Positions 1 through 12,561 of a stretch of 64,000 nt of DNA are shown here, piece by piece. The notes beneath the pieces were generated by a model that was given only the letters and a program-made list of their open reading frames with translations, was not told the DNA's origin and did no database searches. The stretch is from an uncultured SAR116 cluster alpha proteobacterium. Lineage in GTDB: Bacteria > Pseudomonadota > Alphaproteobacteria > Puniceispirillales > Marisalimonadaceae. The stretch spans positions 1 through 64,000 of the forward strand of contig CACBMD010000006.1 in NCBI GenBank assembly GCA_902539895.1, in the 5' to 3' direction. Position 1 is the stretch's first letter, and each line of letters opens with the position of its first letter. Made by a program: the position numbers and the translations under genes.

Positions 1-322
<322 letters not shown>

Positions 323-341
323 CAAACATATAGGTACAAAA

Positions 342-2480
342 ATGGCTCGTGGATATAATTTAAACAGATATAGAAACTTTGGTATAATTGCCCACATTGA
401 CGCGGGTAAAACTACTACTTCAGAAAGAGTTTTGTATTATACTGGTAGATCTCACAAAATTGGTGAAGTTCATGATGGTAACGCTACAATGGATTGGATG
501 GAGCAGGAACAAGAGCGTGGTATTACAATAACTTCAGCTGCAACAACGTGTTTCTGGACAAGAACAGAAAATGGTAAAGATTTTGATAAATATTATGGTT
601 CTACTGAAGAAGAAGCTAAATTTAGATTTAATATTATAGATACTCCAGGTCATGTTGATTTTACAATTGAGGTAGAGAGATCTCTTGCTGTTTTAGACGG
701 AGCAGTTGTTGTTTTAGATGCAAATGCTGGAATTGAGCCCCAAACTGAAACTGTTTGGCGTCAAGCTGATAGATATAAAGTTCCAAGAATTGTTTTTGTT
801 AATAAAATGGACAAGATCGGAGCTGATTATTTTAAATGCGTAAGTATGGTTAAAGACCGAACAGGATCTACCCCATTACCAATAAATCTTCCAATTGGAG
901 CAGAAAATAATTTTTTAGGATTGGTTGATCTTGTTTCAATGAAGGAATGGGTTTGGGATTCAGAAGATTTGGGTGCATCATGGACAATTCGTGAAATAAG
1001 AGGGGAATTAATCGAAAAAGCTAAAGAAATGAGAGCTCACTTAATAGAATTAGCCGTTGAACAAGATGATCAATGGATGGAGAAATATTTGGAAGGTGAA
1101 GAGCCTGACGATATTTCTTTAAGAAAATTAATAAGAAAAGGAACATTGGCAATGAATTTTGTTCCAATTTTATGTGGTTCAGCTTTCAAGAATAAAGGTG
1201 TTCAAACTATGCTCAACTCAGTTATAGATTACCTTCCTGATCCACTTGATGTTCCAGCTTATGTTGGCTTTGCTCCTGGTGATAAAACAGAAACCAGAAA
1301 CATCGAAAGGAAAGCCAGTGATGTAGAACCTTTTTCTGGTTTAGCTTTTAAAATCATGAATGATCCTTTCGTAGGATCGCTTACTTTCTTAAGGATATAT
1401 TCTGGTTCTATTAAAAAGGGCGATGCGCTTTTAAATTCTACCAAAGGTAAAAAAGAACGTGTTGGTAGAATGATGATGATGCATTCTAATAATAGAGAAG
1501 AGATTGATGAAGCTTTTGCTGGCGACATTGTTGCATTAGCTGGAATGAAGGAAACTACTACTGGTGACACATTGTGTGATTCAATAAAATCTGTAGTTTT
1601 AGAAACAATGTCTTTTCCAAACCCAGTTATAGAGATAGCTGTAGAGCCAAAATCCAAAAATGATCAAGAAAAAATGTCTACAGGACTTGCAAGATTAGCC
1701 GCAGAGGATCCTTCGTTTCAAGTTTCAACTGATCTAGAGTCAGGTCAAACTATAATGAAAGGTATGGGTGAGCTTCATTTAGATATATTGATTGATCGAC
1801 TTAAGAGAGAATTTAAGGTTGAAGCAAATATAGGAGCTCCGCAAGTTGCTTATAGAGAGACTATTACTAAAGAAATTGAGGTTGATTACACTCATAAAAA
1901 ACAATCTGGTGGATCAGGTCAATTTGCTAGAGTTAAAATGACATTCTCACCAAACCCTGACCAGGAGTTTGAATTCGTTAATTCAATAAAAGGAGGTAAT
2001 ATTCCTTCTGAATATATTCCAGGAGTTGAAAAAGGTTTAATTCAAGCAAAGGATTCTGGAATTATTGCTGGTTTTCCTGCAATAGATTTTAAGGTAAACC
2101 TCCATGATGGTGCGTTTCATGATGTTGATTCATCGGTTATGGCATTTGAAATAGCAGCAAGGGCTGCTTTCAGGGAGGGTATGCAAAAAGCTTCACCAGT
2201 TTTGCTTGAGCCAATAATGAAAGTTGAATGTGTAACACCTGAAGAATACATGGGTGATATTATTGGAGATTTGAATAGTAGACGAGGACAAGTTAACGGT
2301 ATGGATGCGAGAGGAAACGCTCAAGTTATTAATGCTATGGTTCCATTAGCTAATATGTTTGGTTACGTTAACAATTTAAGATCTATGAGTCAGGGTAGAG
2401 CTCAATACACAATGATTTTTGATCATTACGATCAAGTTCCGCAAGCAGTAGCTGATGAAGTAAAGGCTAAGTTAGCTTAA
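342..2480 (+). CDS. fusA: Elongation factor G
   Basis: 712 aa; [28 protein letters not shown] and NKMDKIGAD GTPase motifs; str operon position. Confidence 0.98.
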   Translation: MARGYNLNRYRNFGIIAHIDAGKTTTSERVLYYTGRSHKIGEVHDGNATMDWMEQEQERGITITSAATTCFWTRTENGKDFDKYYGSTEEEAKFRFNIIDTPGHVDFTIEVERSLAVLDGAVVVLDANAGIEPQTETVWRQADRYKVPRIVFVNKMDKIGADYFKCVSMVKDRTGSTPLPINLPIGAENNFLGLVDLVSMKEWVWDSEDLGASWTIREIRGELIEKAKEMRAHLIELAVEQDDQWMEKYLEGEEPDDISLRKLIRKGTLAMNFVPILCGSAFKNKGVQTMLNSVIDYLPDPLDVPAYVGFAPGDKTETRNIERKASDVEPFSGLAFKIMNDPFVGSLTFLRIYSGSIKKGDALLNSTKGKKERVGRMMMMHSNNREEIDEAFAGDIVALAGMKETTTGDTLCDSIKSVVLETMSFPNPVIEIAVEPKSKNDQEKMSTGLARLAAEDPSFQVSTDLESGQTIMKGMGELHLDILIDRLKREFKVEANIGAPQVAYRETITKEIEVDYTHKKQSGGSGQFARVKMTFSPNPDQEFEFVNSIKGGNIPSEYIPGVEKGLIQAKDSGIIAGFPAIDFKVNLHDGAFHDVDSSVMAFEIAARAAFREGMQKASPVLLEPIMKVECVTPEEYMGDIIGDLNSRRGQVNGMDARGNAQVINAMVPLANMFGYVNNLRSMSQGRAQYTMIFDHYDQVPQAVADEVKAKLA

Positions 2481-2516
2481 AGAGTAAAAACTAAAGATAA
2501 AGAAAGGTCATAAAAG

Positions 2517-3707
2517 ATGTCTAAAGAAAAATTTGATCGTAGCAAACCGCATGTAAACATTGGGACAATTGGTCATGTTGATCATGGCAAGACTACACTA
2601 ACTGCAGCAATTACTAAAGTCATGGCTGACGCTGGTCGTGCTGACTTTTCTGCTTATGACCAAATTGATAAAGCTCCTGAAGAAAGAGAAAGAGGAATAA
2701 CTATTTCTACTGCACATGTGGAATATGAAACTGAGAAACGTCATTATGCTCACGTTGATTGCCCAGGTCATGCTGATTACGTAAAAAATATGATCACAGG
2801 TGCTGCTCAAATGGATGGTGCAATATTAGTTGTGAATGCTGCTGATGGTCCTATGCCACAAACTAAAGAACATATTTTGCTAGCTCGTCAGGTTGGTGTT
2901 CCTTCTTTGGTTGTTTATATGAACAAGGTTGATCAAGTTGACGATGAAGAGTTGCTAGAACTAGTTGAGTTAGAAATTCGTGAGTTACTAAGTAGTTACG
3001 AATTTCCTGGCGATGATATTCCAATTATTAAAGGAAGTGCGTTAGCTGCGCTTGAAGGTCGTGACGAGGCCATTGGTGTAAATTCAATTACAGAGTTAAT
3101 GGCTGCTGTAGATTCTTATATTCCTCAGCCTGAGCGTGACAAAGATAAACCCTTCTTAATGCCTATTGAAGATGTTTTTTCTATATCAGGAAGAGGTACT
3201 GTGGTAACAGGTCGTGTTGAGCGAGGTGTTATAAAGGTTGGTGAAGAGATAGAGATAGTTGGAATAAAAGAAACAGCTAAAACAACATGTACAGGTGTTG
3301 AAATGTTTCGTAAGTTGCTAGATTCTGGTGAGGCTGGTGACAATGTTGGAGTTCTATTAAGGGGAACAAAAAGAGAAGAAGTTGAACGCGGTCAAGTGTT
3401 ATCTGCGCCTGGTTCAATTAAGCCTTATTCTAAATTTAAAGGTGAGGCCTATATCTTAACTAAGGATGAAGGTGGAAGACACACACCATTTTTTAGTAAC
3501 TATCGTCCACAATTTTATTTTAGAACAACCGATGTGACTGGGGCAGTTGAGTTGCCTTCTGGCACTGAGATGGTAATGCCAGGAGATAACATTGCAATCT
3601 CTGTGGAATTAATAACTCCAATCGCAATGGATGAAGGACTTAGGTTTGCGATAAGAGAAGGTGGAAGAACTGTAGGTGCTGGAGTTGTATCAAGCATTGA
3701 AGCTTAA
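2517..3707 (+). CDS. tuf: Elongation factor Tu
   Basis: 396 aa; [41 protein letters not shown]. Confidence 0.98.
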   Translation: MSKEKFDRSKPHVNIGTIGHVDHGKTTLTAAITKVMADAGRADFSAYDQIDKAPEERERGITISTAHVEYETEKRHYAHVDCPGHADYVKNMITGAAQMDGAILVVNAADGPMPQTKEHILLARQVGVPSLVVYMNKVDQVDDEELLELVELEIRELLSSYEFPGDDIPIIKGSALAALEGRDEAIGVNSITELMAAVDSYIPQPERDKDKPFLMPIEDVFSISGRGTVVTGRVERGVIKVGEEIEIVGIKETAKTTCTGVEMFRKLLDSGEAGDNVGVLLRGTKREEVERGQVLSAPGSIKPYSKFKGEAYILTKDEGGRHTPFFSNYRPQFYFRTTDVTGAVELPSGTEMVMPGDNIAISVELITPIAMDEGLRFAIREGGRTVGAGVVSSIEA

Positions 3708-3744
3708 TTAATAGAGATTTAGTAGATAAATTAACGAGGATTTA

Positions 3745-4053
3745 ATGGATAATCAAAATATAAGAATTAGGCTTAAAGCTTTTGATCACAGAATATTAGA
3801 TCAATCTACTTCTGAAATTGTTAATACAGCTAGAAGAACAGGAGCAAAGATCAGGGGGCCTATTCCTCTTCCTACTTCATTGAATAGGTTTACAGTTTTA
3901 AGAGGCCCTCATGTAGATAAAAAAAGTCGTGAACAATTTGAAATGAGAACTCACAAACGTGTGCTTGATATTGTTGAGCCTACCCCGCAAACAGTCGACG
4001 CTCTTATGAAGTTGGATTTAGCTTCAGGTGTCGATATAGAAATTAAACTATAG
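3745..4053 (+). CDS. rpsJ: 30S ribosomal protein S10
   Basis: [16 protein letters not shown]...RGPIPLPT; first gene of the S10 operon. Confidence 0.97.
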   Translation: MDNQNIRIRLKAFDHRILDQSTSEIVNTARRTGAKIRGPIPLPTSLNRFTVLRGPHVDKKSREQFEMRTHKRVLDIVEPTPQTVDALMKLDLASGVDIEIKL

Positions 4054-4063
4054 GAATTATAAG

Positions 4064-4831
4064 ATGCGCTGTGGAGTTATTGCAAGAAAATTGGGTATGT
4101 CAAGAATTTTTAGTGATGATGGTGAACATATACCTGTTACGGTACTAAGAATTGAAGATGTGGAAGTTTTAGCCATTAAATCAATTGATAAAGATGGTTA
4201 CACCGCAGTTCAGTTAGGTTTTGCTAATAAAAAACCAAAAAACATATCAAAGCCTCTTAGAGGTGTTTTTGCTAAGGCAAAAACTGAACCAAAGGAAAAA
4301 GTTGTTGAGTTTAGGGTCAGTGAAGATGCAATTTTGAATGTTGGCGACAAATTAGGTGTTAATCATTTTGTAGTTGGTCAAAAAGTTGACGTTGTTGGAG
4401 TGTCTCAAGGTAAGGGCTTTGCAGGTGCAATGAAACGACATAATTTCGGAGGAATGCAAGCATCACACGGTGTTTCAATCAGTCATAGATCACACGGTTC
4501 TACCGGAAATAGCCAAGATCCAGGTAGAACCTGGAAAGGGAAAAAAATGGCTGGTCAATATGGTAACGTTAGAATAACAACACAAAACTTAAAAGTTGTT
4601 AAATTACTTGAAGACGATGATTTAATTTTAATTCAAGGTTCAGTTCCAGGATCAAAAAATGGGATAGTGCTCTTAAAAGATGCAATTAAATACAAAACTC
4701 CAAATGAAGCCCCTTTTCCTGCTGGCTTTAGAAATGATAATAAAGCTAATAGTGACGATCTTTCTTTATCACCTGATCAAAACAAAAAAGAAATTTCTTC
4801 AATAAATGAAGGAGCAGAAGTTGAAAATTAA
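4064..4831 (+). CDS. rplC: 50S ribosomal protein L3, with a C-terminal tail
   Basis: [35 protein letters not shown]; order S10-L3-L4. Confidence 0.97.
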   Translation: MRCGVIARKLGMSRIFSDDGEHIPVTVLRIEDVEVLAIKSIDKDGYTAVQLGFANKKPKNISKPLRGVFAKAKTEPKEKVVEFRVSEDAILNVGDKLGVNHFVVGQKVDVVGVSQGKGFAGAMKRHNFGGMQASHGVSISHRSHGSTGNSQDPGRTWKGKKMAGQYGNVRITTQNLKVVKLLEDDDLILIQGSVPGSKNGIVLLKDAIKYKTPNEAPFPAGFRNDNKANSDDLSLSPDQNKKEISSINEGAEVEN

Positions 4832-5438
4832 ATCTGTTAATTTAAGTAATAAGGTTGGTAAAGAAATTAACCTCAACGAAAAAGTATTTGGTGTTGTTCC
4901 AAGAGAAGATATTGTTTCAAGAGTTATTAGGTGGCAGTTAGCTAAAAGGCGCTTAGGAAATCACTCTGTACAAACACGTAGTGAAGTTAAAATGACAACT
5001 GCTAAAATGTATAAGCAAAAGGGTACCGGAAAAGCTAGGCATGGGTCAGGTTCGGTTTCACAGTTTAGAGGAGGGGGAATGGCTCATGGTCCTATGGTCC
5101 ACTCTCATGCACATAATTTGAATAAGAAAGTAAGAAAATTAGGTTTAAGGTCTGTATTGTCCAATAAATTTAAGTCTGGAAAACTTATAATATTAGAAAC
5201 TTCTAAAAGTGATGGTAAAACATCTTCACTAAAGCAAAGCTTAAATAAAATGGGTGTAAACAATGCTCTTATAATTTCGGGTGATAATGTTGATCAAAAT
5301 CTAATAAGGGCTGCTGCTAATATTAGAAACTTAGATGTTTTATCTCATCAAGGACTGAATGTTTATGACATAGTTAAAAAAGATAATTTAATTATTATAG
5401 ATGATGCCTTGAGATTTGTTGAGGAGCGTTTGTCATGA
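4821..5438 (+). CDS. rplD: 50S ribosomal protein L4
   Basis: [12 protein letters not shown]-like motif ([22 protein letters not shown]); ORF track starts at 4806 but a TTG at about 4821 ([10 protein letters not shown]) overlaps the rplC stop and fits homologues better. Confidence 0.94.
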   Translation: MKIKSVNLSNKVGKEINLNEKVFGVVPREDIVSRVIRWQLAKRRLGNHSVQTRSEVKMTTAKMYKQKGTGKARHGSGSVSQFRGGGMAHGPMVHSHAHNLNKKVRKLGLRSVLSNKFKSGKLIILETSKSDGKTSSLKQSLNKMGVNNALIISGDNVDQNLIRAAANIRNLDVLSHQGLNVYDIVKKDNLIIIDDALRFVEERLS

Positions 5439-5764
5439 GTGTAAGACCTAGAAAAAAAATTGATTTGAAGATAAGTCAAAACAAAGCTTATCAAATAATA
5501 TTAAATCCTTTGGTTACTGAAAAATCAACGCAACAATCTGAATTTAATAAAATGGTATTTTCTGTACCCGTTAATGCTACTAAACTAGAAGTTAAATCAT
5601 CAATTGAAAAAATATTCTCGGTAAAAGTTACATCTGTTAATACAATTTTACTAAAGGGCAAGGTCAAAAGATTTAAGGGAGTATTAGGTAGGCGATCTAA
5701 TACAAAAAAGGCAATAGTAACACTTGCTCCAGGAAACACTATTGACTTTTCAGCAGGAGTTTAA
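5435..5764 (+). CDS. rplW: 50S ribosomal protein L23
   Basis: NPLVTEKSTQQSEFNKMVFSV; position L4-L23-L2. Confidence 0.95.
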   Translation: MSVRPRKKIDLKISQNKAYQIILNPLVTEKSTQQSEFNKMVFSVPVNATKLEVKSSIEKIFSVKVTSVNTILLKGKVKRFKGVLGRRSNTKKAIVTLAPGNTIDFSAGV

Positions 5765-5767
5765 AAA

Positions 5768-6592
5768 ATGGCTTTAAAGCAATACAAACCAAATACACCT
5801 GGACAAAGAGGTTTAGTTTTAGTTGATAAGTCTGATCTTTTTAAAGGTAAGCCAGTTAAAAAGTTAACAGTTGGCCTTCATAAGTCTGGAGGTCGAAACA
5901 ACTCTGGTAAGATTACAATGTGGCAACGTGGTGGTGGTCATAAAAGACGTTACAGAATTATTGATTTCAAAAGAACAAAATTAGATGTTAAAGGAACTGT
6001 GGAACGAATAGAATATGATCCAAACAGATCTGCTTTTATTGCGCTAATCAAGTATGAAGATAATGAACTAAAATATATTATTGCACCCCAAAGGTTAGCT
6101 ATAGGAGATAACATTGTATCTTCAAAAAAAGCTGACATAAAACCCGGCAATTCTATGCCACTTTCTTCGGTCCCAGTAGGTACCATTATTCATAATGTTG
6201 AGTTAAAACCTGGTAAGGGAGGCCAAATTGCGCGGTCAGCTGGTTCTTATGTGCAATTGATAGGAAAGGACCTTTCTTATTCAATCTTAAGATTAATGTC
6301 AGGTGAGGTAAGATTAGTTTTATCTTCTTGCTTATGTACTATTGGAGCAGTTTCTAATCAGGACAATCAAAATACAAATCTTGGCAAAGCAGGTCGCAAT
6401 AGGTGGTTGGGTAAAAGGCCATCTGTTAGGGGTGTTGCAATGAATCCTGTTGACCATCCACATGGTGGTGGTGAAGGCAGAACTTCAGGTGGAAGGCACC
6501 CAGTTACGCCTTGGGGAAAGCCAACTAAAGGATTCAGAACAAGAAACAATAAGAGAACAGACAGATTAATAATCAGAAGAAGAAAAGTATAA
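5768..6592 (+). CDS. rplB: 50S ribosomal protein L2
   Basis: [19 protein letters not shown]...[34 protein letters not shown]. Confidence 0.98.
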   Translation: MALKQYKPNTPGQRGLVLVDKSDLFKGKPVKKLTVGLHKSGGRNNSGKITMWQRGGGHKRRYRIIDFKRTKLDVKGTVERIEYDPNRSAFIALIKYEDNELKYIIAPQRLAIGDNIVSSKKADIKPGNSMPLSSVPVGTIIHNVELKPGKGGQIARSAGSYVQLIGKDLSYSILRLMSGEVRLVLSSCLCTIGAVSNQDNQNTNLGKAGRNRWLGKRPSVRGVAMNPVDHPHGGGEGRTSGGRHPVTPWGKPTKGFRTRNNKRTDRLIIRRRKV

Positions 6593-6602
6593 GGTAAACT
6601 TT

Positions 6603-6878
6603 ATGTCAAGATCTATATGGAAAGGTCCATTTGTGGACGGATATCTGCTTAAAAAAGCTGAAGTTGCTAGAAATTCAGGTAGAAACGATGTTATAAAAAC
6701 TTGGTCAAGAAGATCGACTGTTATGCCACAATTTGTTGGTCTGACCTTTGGTGTTTATAACGGAAAAAAATTCATACCAGTTACGATAACTGAGACTATG
6801 GTTGGTCATAAATTAGGAGAGTTTTCACCTACAAGAACATATTATGGTCATACTGCAGATAAAAAGTCTAAGCGATAG
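6603..6878 (+). CDS. rpsS: 30S ribosomal protein S19
   Basis: [19 protein letters not shown]...[16 protein letters not shown]. Confidence 0.97.
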   Translation: MSRSIWKGPFVDGYLLKKAEVARNSGRNDVIKTWSRRSTVMPQFVGLTFGVYNGKKFIPVTITETMVGHKLGEFSPTRTYYGHTADKKSKR

Positions 6879-6886
6879 GAGTTAAT

Positions 6887-7264
6887 ATGGGTAGAGAAAA
6901 AAACAAGCGAAGGGAATTAGATAATGAGGCCAAAGTTGTACTCAAGAATATAAGAGTTAGCCCACAAAAACTAAACCTTATCGCACAAATGATCAGAAAA
7001 GAGACAGCTTCAAAAGCTATCTCTATTTTGCAATTTTCAAAAAGAAGAATCTCTAATACTGTTGAAAAAGCCCTAAGATCAGCCATAGCAAATGCTGAAA
7101 ACAATCATTCATTGGATATAGATAAACTTATTGTAAAAGAAGCACATGTTGGCAAAGGTTTAGTTATGAAGCGTTTTCATGCAAGGGCAAGAGGACGTGG
7201 CGCGAAGATTATAAAGCCATTTTCTCATTTAACAATTCTATTATCTGAACAGGAAGGTACTTAA
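6887..7264 (+). CDS. rplV: 50S ribosomal protein L22
   Basis: [15 protein letters not shown]...[23 protein letters not shown]. Confidence 0.96.
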   Translation: MGREKNKRRELDNEAKVVLKNIRVSPQKLNLIAQMIRKETASKAISILQFSKRRISNTVEKALRSAIANAENNHSLDIDKLIVKEAHVGKGLVMKRFHARARGRGAKIIKPFSHLTILLSEQEGT

Positions 7265-7265
7265 T

Positions 7266-7967
7266 ATGGGTCAAAAGACACAGCCAATTGGATTTAGATT
7301 GGGTATTAATAGAACTTGGGACTCAAGATGGTTTGGAGGTAAATCTTATGGAGATTTGCTTCATCAAGATATTCAACTAAGAAAATATTTGTTTGAAAAA
7401 CTTAAGGCTGCTGCAGTTAGTAAGATAGTCATAGAAAGACCAGCTGGAAGAGCAAGAATTACTATTTACGCTGGAAGGCCTGGTTTAGTAATAGGTAAAA
7501 AAGGTCAAGATATTGAGACTTTGAAAGGTACATTGAGCAAGAAAATTAATGCAGAAGTAAGTCTGAATATTATTGAAATAAGAAAACCTGAGCTAGATGC
7601 AAAATTAGTTGCTGATGGTATTGCTCAACAACTAGAAAGAAGAGTGGCGTTTAGAAGAGCTATGAAAAGGGCCGTGCAAAATGCAATTAGACTTGGGGCA
7701 GAAGGTGTTAGAATTAACTGTGCAGGTAGACTTGGTGGCGCTGAAATTGCTAGAACTGAATGGTACAGAGAAGGAAGAGTTCCGTTGCACACATTGAGAG
7801 CTGATGTTGATTATGGAGAATCAACGGCATTTACTACGTATGGTGCAACTGGAATTAAAGTTTGGATTTTCAAAGGTGAAGTTCTGGAGCATGATCCTAT
7901 GGCACAGGAGAAAAAAATGACAAATGCTGTTAAGGGATCAAATATGAAAAGTACTGATCAGGGGTAA
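7266..7967 (+). CDS. rpsC: 30S ribosomal protein S3
   Basis: [40 protein letters not shown] domain. Confidence 0.98.
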   Translation: MGQKTQPIGFRLGINRTWDSRWFGGKSYGDLLHQDIQLRKYLFEKLKAAAVSKIVIERPAGRARITIYAGRPGLVIGKKGQDIETLKGTLSKKINAEVSLNIIEIRKPELDAKLVADGIAQQLERRVAFRRAMKRAVQNAIRLGAEGVRINCAGRLGGAEIARTEWYREGRVPLHTLRADVDYGESTAFTTYGATGIKVWIFKGEVLEHDPMAQEKKMTNAVKGSNMKSTDQG

Positions 7968-7970
7968 ATA

Positions 7971-8384
7971 ATGTTACAACCAAAAAGAACGAAATTTAGA
8001 AAAGCTCATAAAGGTAGAATTCATGGTCTTGCTAAAGGTGGGACTAAATTGAATTTTGGATCTTACGGATTAAAAGCCGTACAACCTGAAAGAGTTACGG
8101 CTAGACAAATAGAAGCTGCGAGAAGAGCTATAACAAGACATCTTCGTCGCGCAGGAAGAGTTTGGATTAGAATATTTCCTGATGTTCCTGTTTCAAGTAA
8201 ACCAGCTGAAGTTAGAATGGGAAAAGGAAAAGGATCACCTGAATATTGGATTTGTAGAGTAAAGCCAGGAAAAATAATGTTTGAGTTGGACGGTGTTTCA
8301 GAGATTGCTGCCAAAGAAGCTCTTAGCTTAGCAGCTGCTAAACTACCGATGCATTCAAAAGTTGTTAAAAGATTAGGCGAATAA
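7971..8384 (+). CDS. rplP: 50S ribosomal protein L16
   Basis: [24 protein letters not shown]...[25 protein letters not shown]. Confidence 0.98.
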   Translation: MLQPKRTKFRKAHKGRIHGLAKGGTKLNFGSYGLKAVQPERVTARQIEAARRAITRHLRRAGRVWIRIFPDVPVSSKPAEVRMGKGKGSPEYWICRVKPGKIMFELDGVSEIAAKEALSLAAAKLPMHSKVVKRLGE

Positions 8385-8398
8385 TCGGAGGTATTTAA

Positions 8399-8614
8399 AT
8401 GGCAAAGTATAAACCCAAGGATTTAAAAACCAAAACTACTGATGAGTTAAAAGATCAATTGAAACTTCTCAGAAAAGAACAATTTAATCTTAGATTTCAA
8501 GTTAGTAATGGACAAAACGAGAATCCTGCTAGGTTCAGTTTAATTCGTAAAGAAATAGCTTGTATTAAAACGATATTAAATAGTGTTGTGTTAACTAAAG
8601 ATGTGGGGAAATAA
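8399..8614 (+). CDS. rpmC: 50S ribosomal protein L29
   Basis: LKTKTTDELKDQLKLLRKEQFNLRFQ...RFSLIRKEIACIKTIL; operon position. Confidence 0.94.
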   Translation: MAKYKPKDLKTKTTDELKDQLKLLRKEQFNLRFQVSNGQNENPARFSLIRKEIACIKTILNSVVLTKDVGK

Positions 8615-8620
8615 ACTATT

Positions 8621-8848
8621 ATGCCTAAAAGAATTCTAACAGGTAAAGTTACGAGTAATAAATCTGACAAAACAATCACAGTAGTAGTGGAAAGAAAAAT
8701 AATGCATCCAATGTATAAAAAATTTGTAACAAAATCAAAGAAGTTTGCTGCTCATGATAGTGAAAACAAATATAAGGTTGGAGATATTGTAAATATAAGA
8801 GAATGCACACCCATTTCAAAAAACAAACGTTTTGAAGTGATATATTAA
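8621..8848 (+). CDS. rpsQ: 30S ribosomal protein S17
   Basis: [35 protein letters not shown]. Confidence 0.96.
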   Translation: MPKRILTGKVTSNKSDKTITVVVERKIMHPMYKKFVTKSKKFAAHDSENKYKVGDIVNIRECTPISKNKRFEVIY

Positions 8849-8868
8849 TAAATTAGTGGGGACAGATT

Positions 8869-9237
8869 ATGATACAAATGCAAAGTAATCTTGATGTTGC
8901 AGACAACTCAGGTGCAAGAAGAGTCCAGTGTATAAAAGTTTTGGGAGGCTCTGGCAGAAAGACAGCTGCTGTTGGTGATGTAATTGTTGTTTCAATAAAA
9001 GAAGCAATTCCTAGAGGTCGAGTTAAAAAAGGTGATGTTCATAGAGCTGTAATAGTACGAACTTCTAAAGAGGTAAGAAGAAATGATGGTACTTGTATTA
9101 GGTTTGACAAAAATGCAGCAGTTTTAGTTAATAAAAGTAACGAACCCATTGGAACCCGTATATTTGGCCCTGTTACTCGTGAATTAAGAAGTAGAAAATT
9201 CATGAAAATAGTATCACTTGCGCCGGAGGTTTTGTGA
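8869..9237 (+). CDS. rplN: 50S ribosomal protein L14
   Basis: [28 protein letters not shown]...[13 protein letters not shown]. Confidence 0.98.
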   Translation: MIQMQSNLDVADNSGARRVQCIKVLGGSGRKTAAVGDVIVVSIKEAIPRGRVKKGDVHRAVIVRTSKEVRRNDGTCIRFDKNAAVLVNKSNEPIGTRIFGPVTRELRSRKFMKIVSLAPEVL

Positions 9238-9557
9238 TGAATAAGAAACTTAAAATTAAAACAGGCGATACAGTGATCGTTATTACTGGTAAAGATAAAG
9301 GTAAAACTGGCAATGTAACTTCAGTAATAAAATCTAATGATCGAGTAATCGTGGAGGGAGTTAATATTGTAAAGCGTCATAGGAAAGCAACTCAAGAAAG
9401 TCCTGGCAAAATTGAAGAAATAGAGGCATCCATTCATATATCAAATGTAGCTCACTTAGACCCTGAAACTGGAAAAGCAACAAGAGTAAAATATGATTTA
9501 AAAGATGGTTTAAAAAGAAGATTATCAGTTGTATCTGGATCATTATTAGATAAATAA
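9234..9557 (+). CDS. rplX: 50S ribosomal protein L24
   Basis: [24 protein letters not shown]; overlaps the rplN stop. Confidence 0.96.
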   Translation: MMNKKLKIKTGDTVIVITGKDKGKTGNVTSVIKSNDRVIVEGVNIVKRHRKATQESPGKIEEIEASIHISNVAHLDPETGKATRVKYDLKDGLKRRLSVVSGSLLDK

Positions 9558-9570
9558 TTTGGAGCTCAAG

Positions 9571-10113
9571 ATGAATACAAGATTGCAGGAAAAATACAAA
9601 AAAGAAATCGCTAAAACTCTTAAAGATAGGTTTAAATACAAAAATGATCTTGAGATACCAAAGCTCGAAAAAGTTGTTATCAACATGGGGGTTGGTGAAG
9701 CTGTAAAAGACAGTAAAAAAATAGAAGTGGCATTAAATGAGTTAGCGGCAATTACAGGTCAGAAGCCTATTATAACAAAATCAAAAAAAGCTAATGCAAG
9801 TTTTAAGCTCAGAGAAGGCATGCCAATAGGTGTAAAAGTTACATTAAGAAAAAACAAAATGTATGAATTTATAGATAGATTTGTAAATATTGCATTACCT
9901 AGGGTTAGAGATTTTAGAGGTGTAAAAACAAAAAGCTTTGATGGTAAAGGTAACTATGCACTAGGATTAAAAGAACAATATGTTTTTCCAGAAATAGAAT
10001 ATGATAATGTAGATTCTGTCAGAGGTATGGATATAATTTTTGTAACCTCCGCCAAATCAGACGAAGAGGCTCGGGAATTATTGAACGGTTTTGATTTTCC
10101 CTTTAACCAATAA
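9571..10113 (+). CDS. rplE: 50S ribosomal protein L5
   Basis: [17 protein letters not shown]...[20 protein letters not shown] at 9571 preceded by GGAG (track start 9559). Confidence 0.96.
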   Translation: MNTRLQEKYKKEIAKTLKDRFKYKNDLEIPKLEKVVINMGVGEAVKDSKKIEVALNELAAITGQKPIITKSKKANASFKLREGMPIGVKVTLRKNKMYEFIDRFVNIALPRVRDFRGVKTKSFDGKGNYALGLKEQYVFPEIEYDNVDSVRGMDIIFVTSAKSDEEARELLNGFDFPFNQ

Positions 10114-10134
10114 TAACTTAACCAGGAGATATAG

Positions 10135-10440
10135 ATGGCAAAAAAAAGTGCTATCCAAAAAAATTTAAATAAAGAAAAGCAAGTTAAAAAAAGTAAATCA
10201 AGAAGGGATCGATTAAAAGCTATATGCAGTGACAGATCTCTTCCAATGGAACAACGTTTCGAAGCTCAACTAAAGCTGTCTGAAATGCCAAGAAACGGTG
10301 CAAAAATAAGATTAAGAAATAGATGTTTAATTACGGGTAGACCACGTGGTTACTACAGAAAAGTAAAAATGTCACGAATAGCTTTAAGAGAATTGGCTCT
10401 ATCTGGTCAAATTCCAGGTATGGTTAAATCAAGTTGGTAG
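10135..10440 (+). CDS. rpsN: 30S ribosomal protein S14 (long, zinc-independent type)
   Basis: 101 aa, [25 protein letters not shown], no CxxC zinc motif. Confidence 0.96.
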   Translation: MAKKSAIQKNLNKEKQVKKSKSRRDRLKAICSDRSLPMEQRFEAQLKLSEMPRNGAKIRLRNRCLITGRPRGYYRKVKMSRIALRELALSGQIPGMVKSSW

Positions 10441-10453
10441 AAAGGTATTAATT

Positions 10454-10852
10454 ATGTCAATGAGTGATACGCTAGGGGATATGTTGACTAGGATTAGAAA
10501 TGGTCAGTCAGCCAATAAAGCTGTTGTAGAGGCTCCTGCATCAAGATTTAGAGGCAATGTATTAGATGTGCTTAAAAGAGAAGGATACATTCGTAATTTC
10601 TCTAAATTTGAAAAAAGACCTGGTATTCATGAATTCAAAATTGAATTAAAATATTATGAAGGTAAACCAGTAATAAGCGAAATTAAAAGGGTATCCACTC
10701 CTGGAAGAAGAGTTTACTCAAGTATAAATAATTTGCCTAGGACTTATAATGGTCTTGGTATATCAATTTTGTCTACTCCAAGAGGTGTAATGAGCGATAA
10801 TGAAGCTCGAGCAGCTCATGTGGGTGGTGAAATTCTTTGTCAAGTATTTTAG
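10454..10852 (+). CDS. rpsH: 30S ribosomal protein S8
   Basis: SDTLGDMLTRIRNGQ...GLGISILSTPRGVMSD. Confidence 0.97.
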   Translation: MSMSDTLGDMLTRIRNGQSANKAVVEAPASRFRGNVLDVLKREGYIRNFSKFEKRPGIHEFKIELKYYEGKPVISEIKRVSTPGRRVYSSINNLPRTYNGLGISILSTPRGVMSDNEARAAHVGGEILCQVF

Positions 10853-10862
10853 GAGTATTTTT

Positions 10863-11396
10863 ATGTCAAGGGTTGGTCAAGCCATTATTAATATACCTAG
10901 TGGTGTTGAAGTAAAAAAAGTAGATAATAAATTTTTAGTAAAAGGTTCCAAGGGGGAACTGAGCGCTCCAATAGATAACACAGTTAATGTTACAATTAAT
11001 GAAAAAGAAATTAAGGTAGAGCTCAAAGACAAAGATAATAAGAACAGAGCTATTTGGGGAACAACAAGAGCACTAATTAATAACGCGGTACAAGGTGTTA
11101 GCGTTGGTTTTGAAAAAGAGATGGAAATCGTTGGTGTTGGTTATAGAGCAGCGCTTCAAGGAAAAAAATTAAATTTAAACCTTGGATTAAGTCATCCAGT
11201 TGAAATCGAAGTGCCAGAATATATCACTATTAAAATGGATGGTAATACAAAATTTATTATTTCTAGCCCGGATAAGCAAAAACTAGGAGAGTTTGCTGCA
11301 ATGGTTCGTTCAAAAAGACCACCAGAGCCATTCAAGGGTAAAGGAATTCGATATAGCAACGAATTTATTTTAAGAAAAGAAGGTAAGAAGAAATAG
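10863..11396 (+). CDS. rplF: 50S ribosomal protein L6
   Basis: MSRVGQAIINIPSGVEV...KRPPEPFKGKGIRYSNEFI; ATG at 10863 chosen over the track start 10800. Confidence 0.96.
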   Translation: MSRVGQAIINIPSGVEVKKVDNKFLVKGSKGELSAPIDNTVNVTINEKEIKVELKDKDNKNRAIWGTTRALINNAVQGVSVGFEKEMEIVGVGYRAALQGKKLNLNLGLSHPVEIEVPEYITIKMDGNTKFIISSPDKQKLGEFAAMVRSKRPPEPFKGKGIRYSNEFILRKEGKKK

Positions 11397-11404
11397 AGGT
11401 TTAA

Positions 11405-11767
11405 ATGGGTAATTCGATATCTTTGCACAATAAAAGAAAACTAAGAAATAGAAAAGCTTTGAAAGCTAAATCTTATGGAAAATTAAGATTATCTGTATTT
11501 AGATCAAGCCGTCATATTTATGGACAAATAATAGATGACACTCAAGGAATTACAATCACAGCCGCCTCGAGTCTTGAAAGTAACATAAAAAAACAATTTA
11601 AAAATTGTGGTACCAAAGAAGTTGCATCTCTCGTTGGAAAAAAAATAGCTGAAAAAGCTATAAAAAAAGGTATAAAAAATGTTGTATTTGATAGGGGTGG
11701 GTATATTTATCACGGAAGAGTTAAGAACTTGGCCGAGGCGGCTAGAGAAAGTGGTTTAATATTTTAG
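11405..11767 (+). CDS. rplR: 50S ribosomal protein L18
   Basis: [18 protein letters not shown]...[21 protein letters not shown]. Confidence 0.96.
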   Translation: MGNSISLHNKRKLRNRKALKAKSYGKLRLSVFRSSRHIYGQIIDDTQGITITAASSLESNIKKQFKNCGTKEVASLVGKKIAEKAIKKGIKNVVFDRGGYIYHGRVKNLAEAARESGLIF

Positions 11768-11776
11768 GGGCAAATA

Positions 11777-12343
11777 ATGGCAAGAATTGAAAAACAAGAT
11801 AAAAATTTTAATAAAGACGATAATGACCTAATTGATAAGTTAGTTGGAATTAATAGAGTTGCTAAAGTTGTAAAAGGTGGTAGGCGCTTTGGCTTTGCTG
11901 CTCTCGTTGTAGTTGGTGACCAAAGAGGAAAAGTTGGTTTTGGAACTGGCAAAGCTAAGGAAGTACCTGAAGCAATAAAAAAAGCAACAGATGATGCAAA
12001 AAAAAATATGGTAAAAGTTCCATTAAAAGAAGGTAGAACATTGCATCATGATATGAAGGGTCATTTTGGAGCTGGCAGAGTTGTTTTAAGAACAGCGCCT
12101 TCTGGAACTGGTATAATTGCTGGCGGCCCAATGAGAGCTGTTTTTGAAACTTTAGGAGTGCAAGATGTTGTTGCAAAATCAATCGGTACTTCTAACCCAC
12201 ATAATATGATAAAGGCAACTTTTGATGCTTTTTCATCAATGTATTCTCCAAGAAATGTGGCTAATAAAAGAGGTAGAAAAGTTTCTGAGATTTTTGGAAA
12301 TCAATTAAAGTCAGATGCAACCTCAAATGCAAATGCTAGTTAG
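11777..12343 (+). CDS. rpsE: 30S ribosomal protein S5
   Basis: [36 protein letters not shown]. Confidence 0.97.
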   Translation: MARIEKQDKNFNKDDNDLIDKLVGINRVAKVVKGGRRFGFAALVVVGDQRGKVGFGTGKAKEVPEAIKKATDDAKKNMVKVPLKEGRTLHHDMKGHFGAGRVVLRTAPSGTGIIAGGPMRAVFETLGVQDVVAKSIGTSNPHNMIKATFDAFSSMYSPRNVANKRGRKVSEIFGNQLKSDATSNANAS

Positions 12344-12345
12344 GA

Positions 12346-12534
12346 ATGAAAATGTCAAACAAAAAAAAAATTATTGTTACACAAAAGAAAAGTCCAATAG
12401 GTAGACAATCATATCAAAGACAAACTTTAATAGGTCTTGGTTTAAATAAAATTGGTAGATCCAAAGAATTAGACGACACCCCATCAATTAGGGGTATGAT
12501 AGGTAAAGTTAAACATCTAGTTGAAGTTAATTGA
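12346..12534 (+). CDS. rpmD: 50S ribosomal protein L30
   Basis: [30 protein letters not shown]5-L30-L15 order. Confidence 0.93.
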   Translation: MKMSNKKKIIVTQKKSPIGRQSYQRQTLIGLGLNKIGRSKELDDTPSIRGMIGKVKHLVEVN

Positions 12535-12561
12535 TTAATTTTTGCTAGATAGGAGTATAAA

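Noticed and set aside
1259-1657. 132-aa minus-strand ORF
   Set aside because: Fully antisense to fusA with no recognisable domain.
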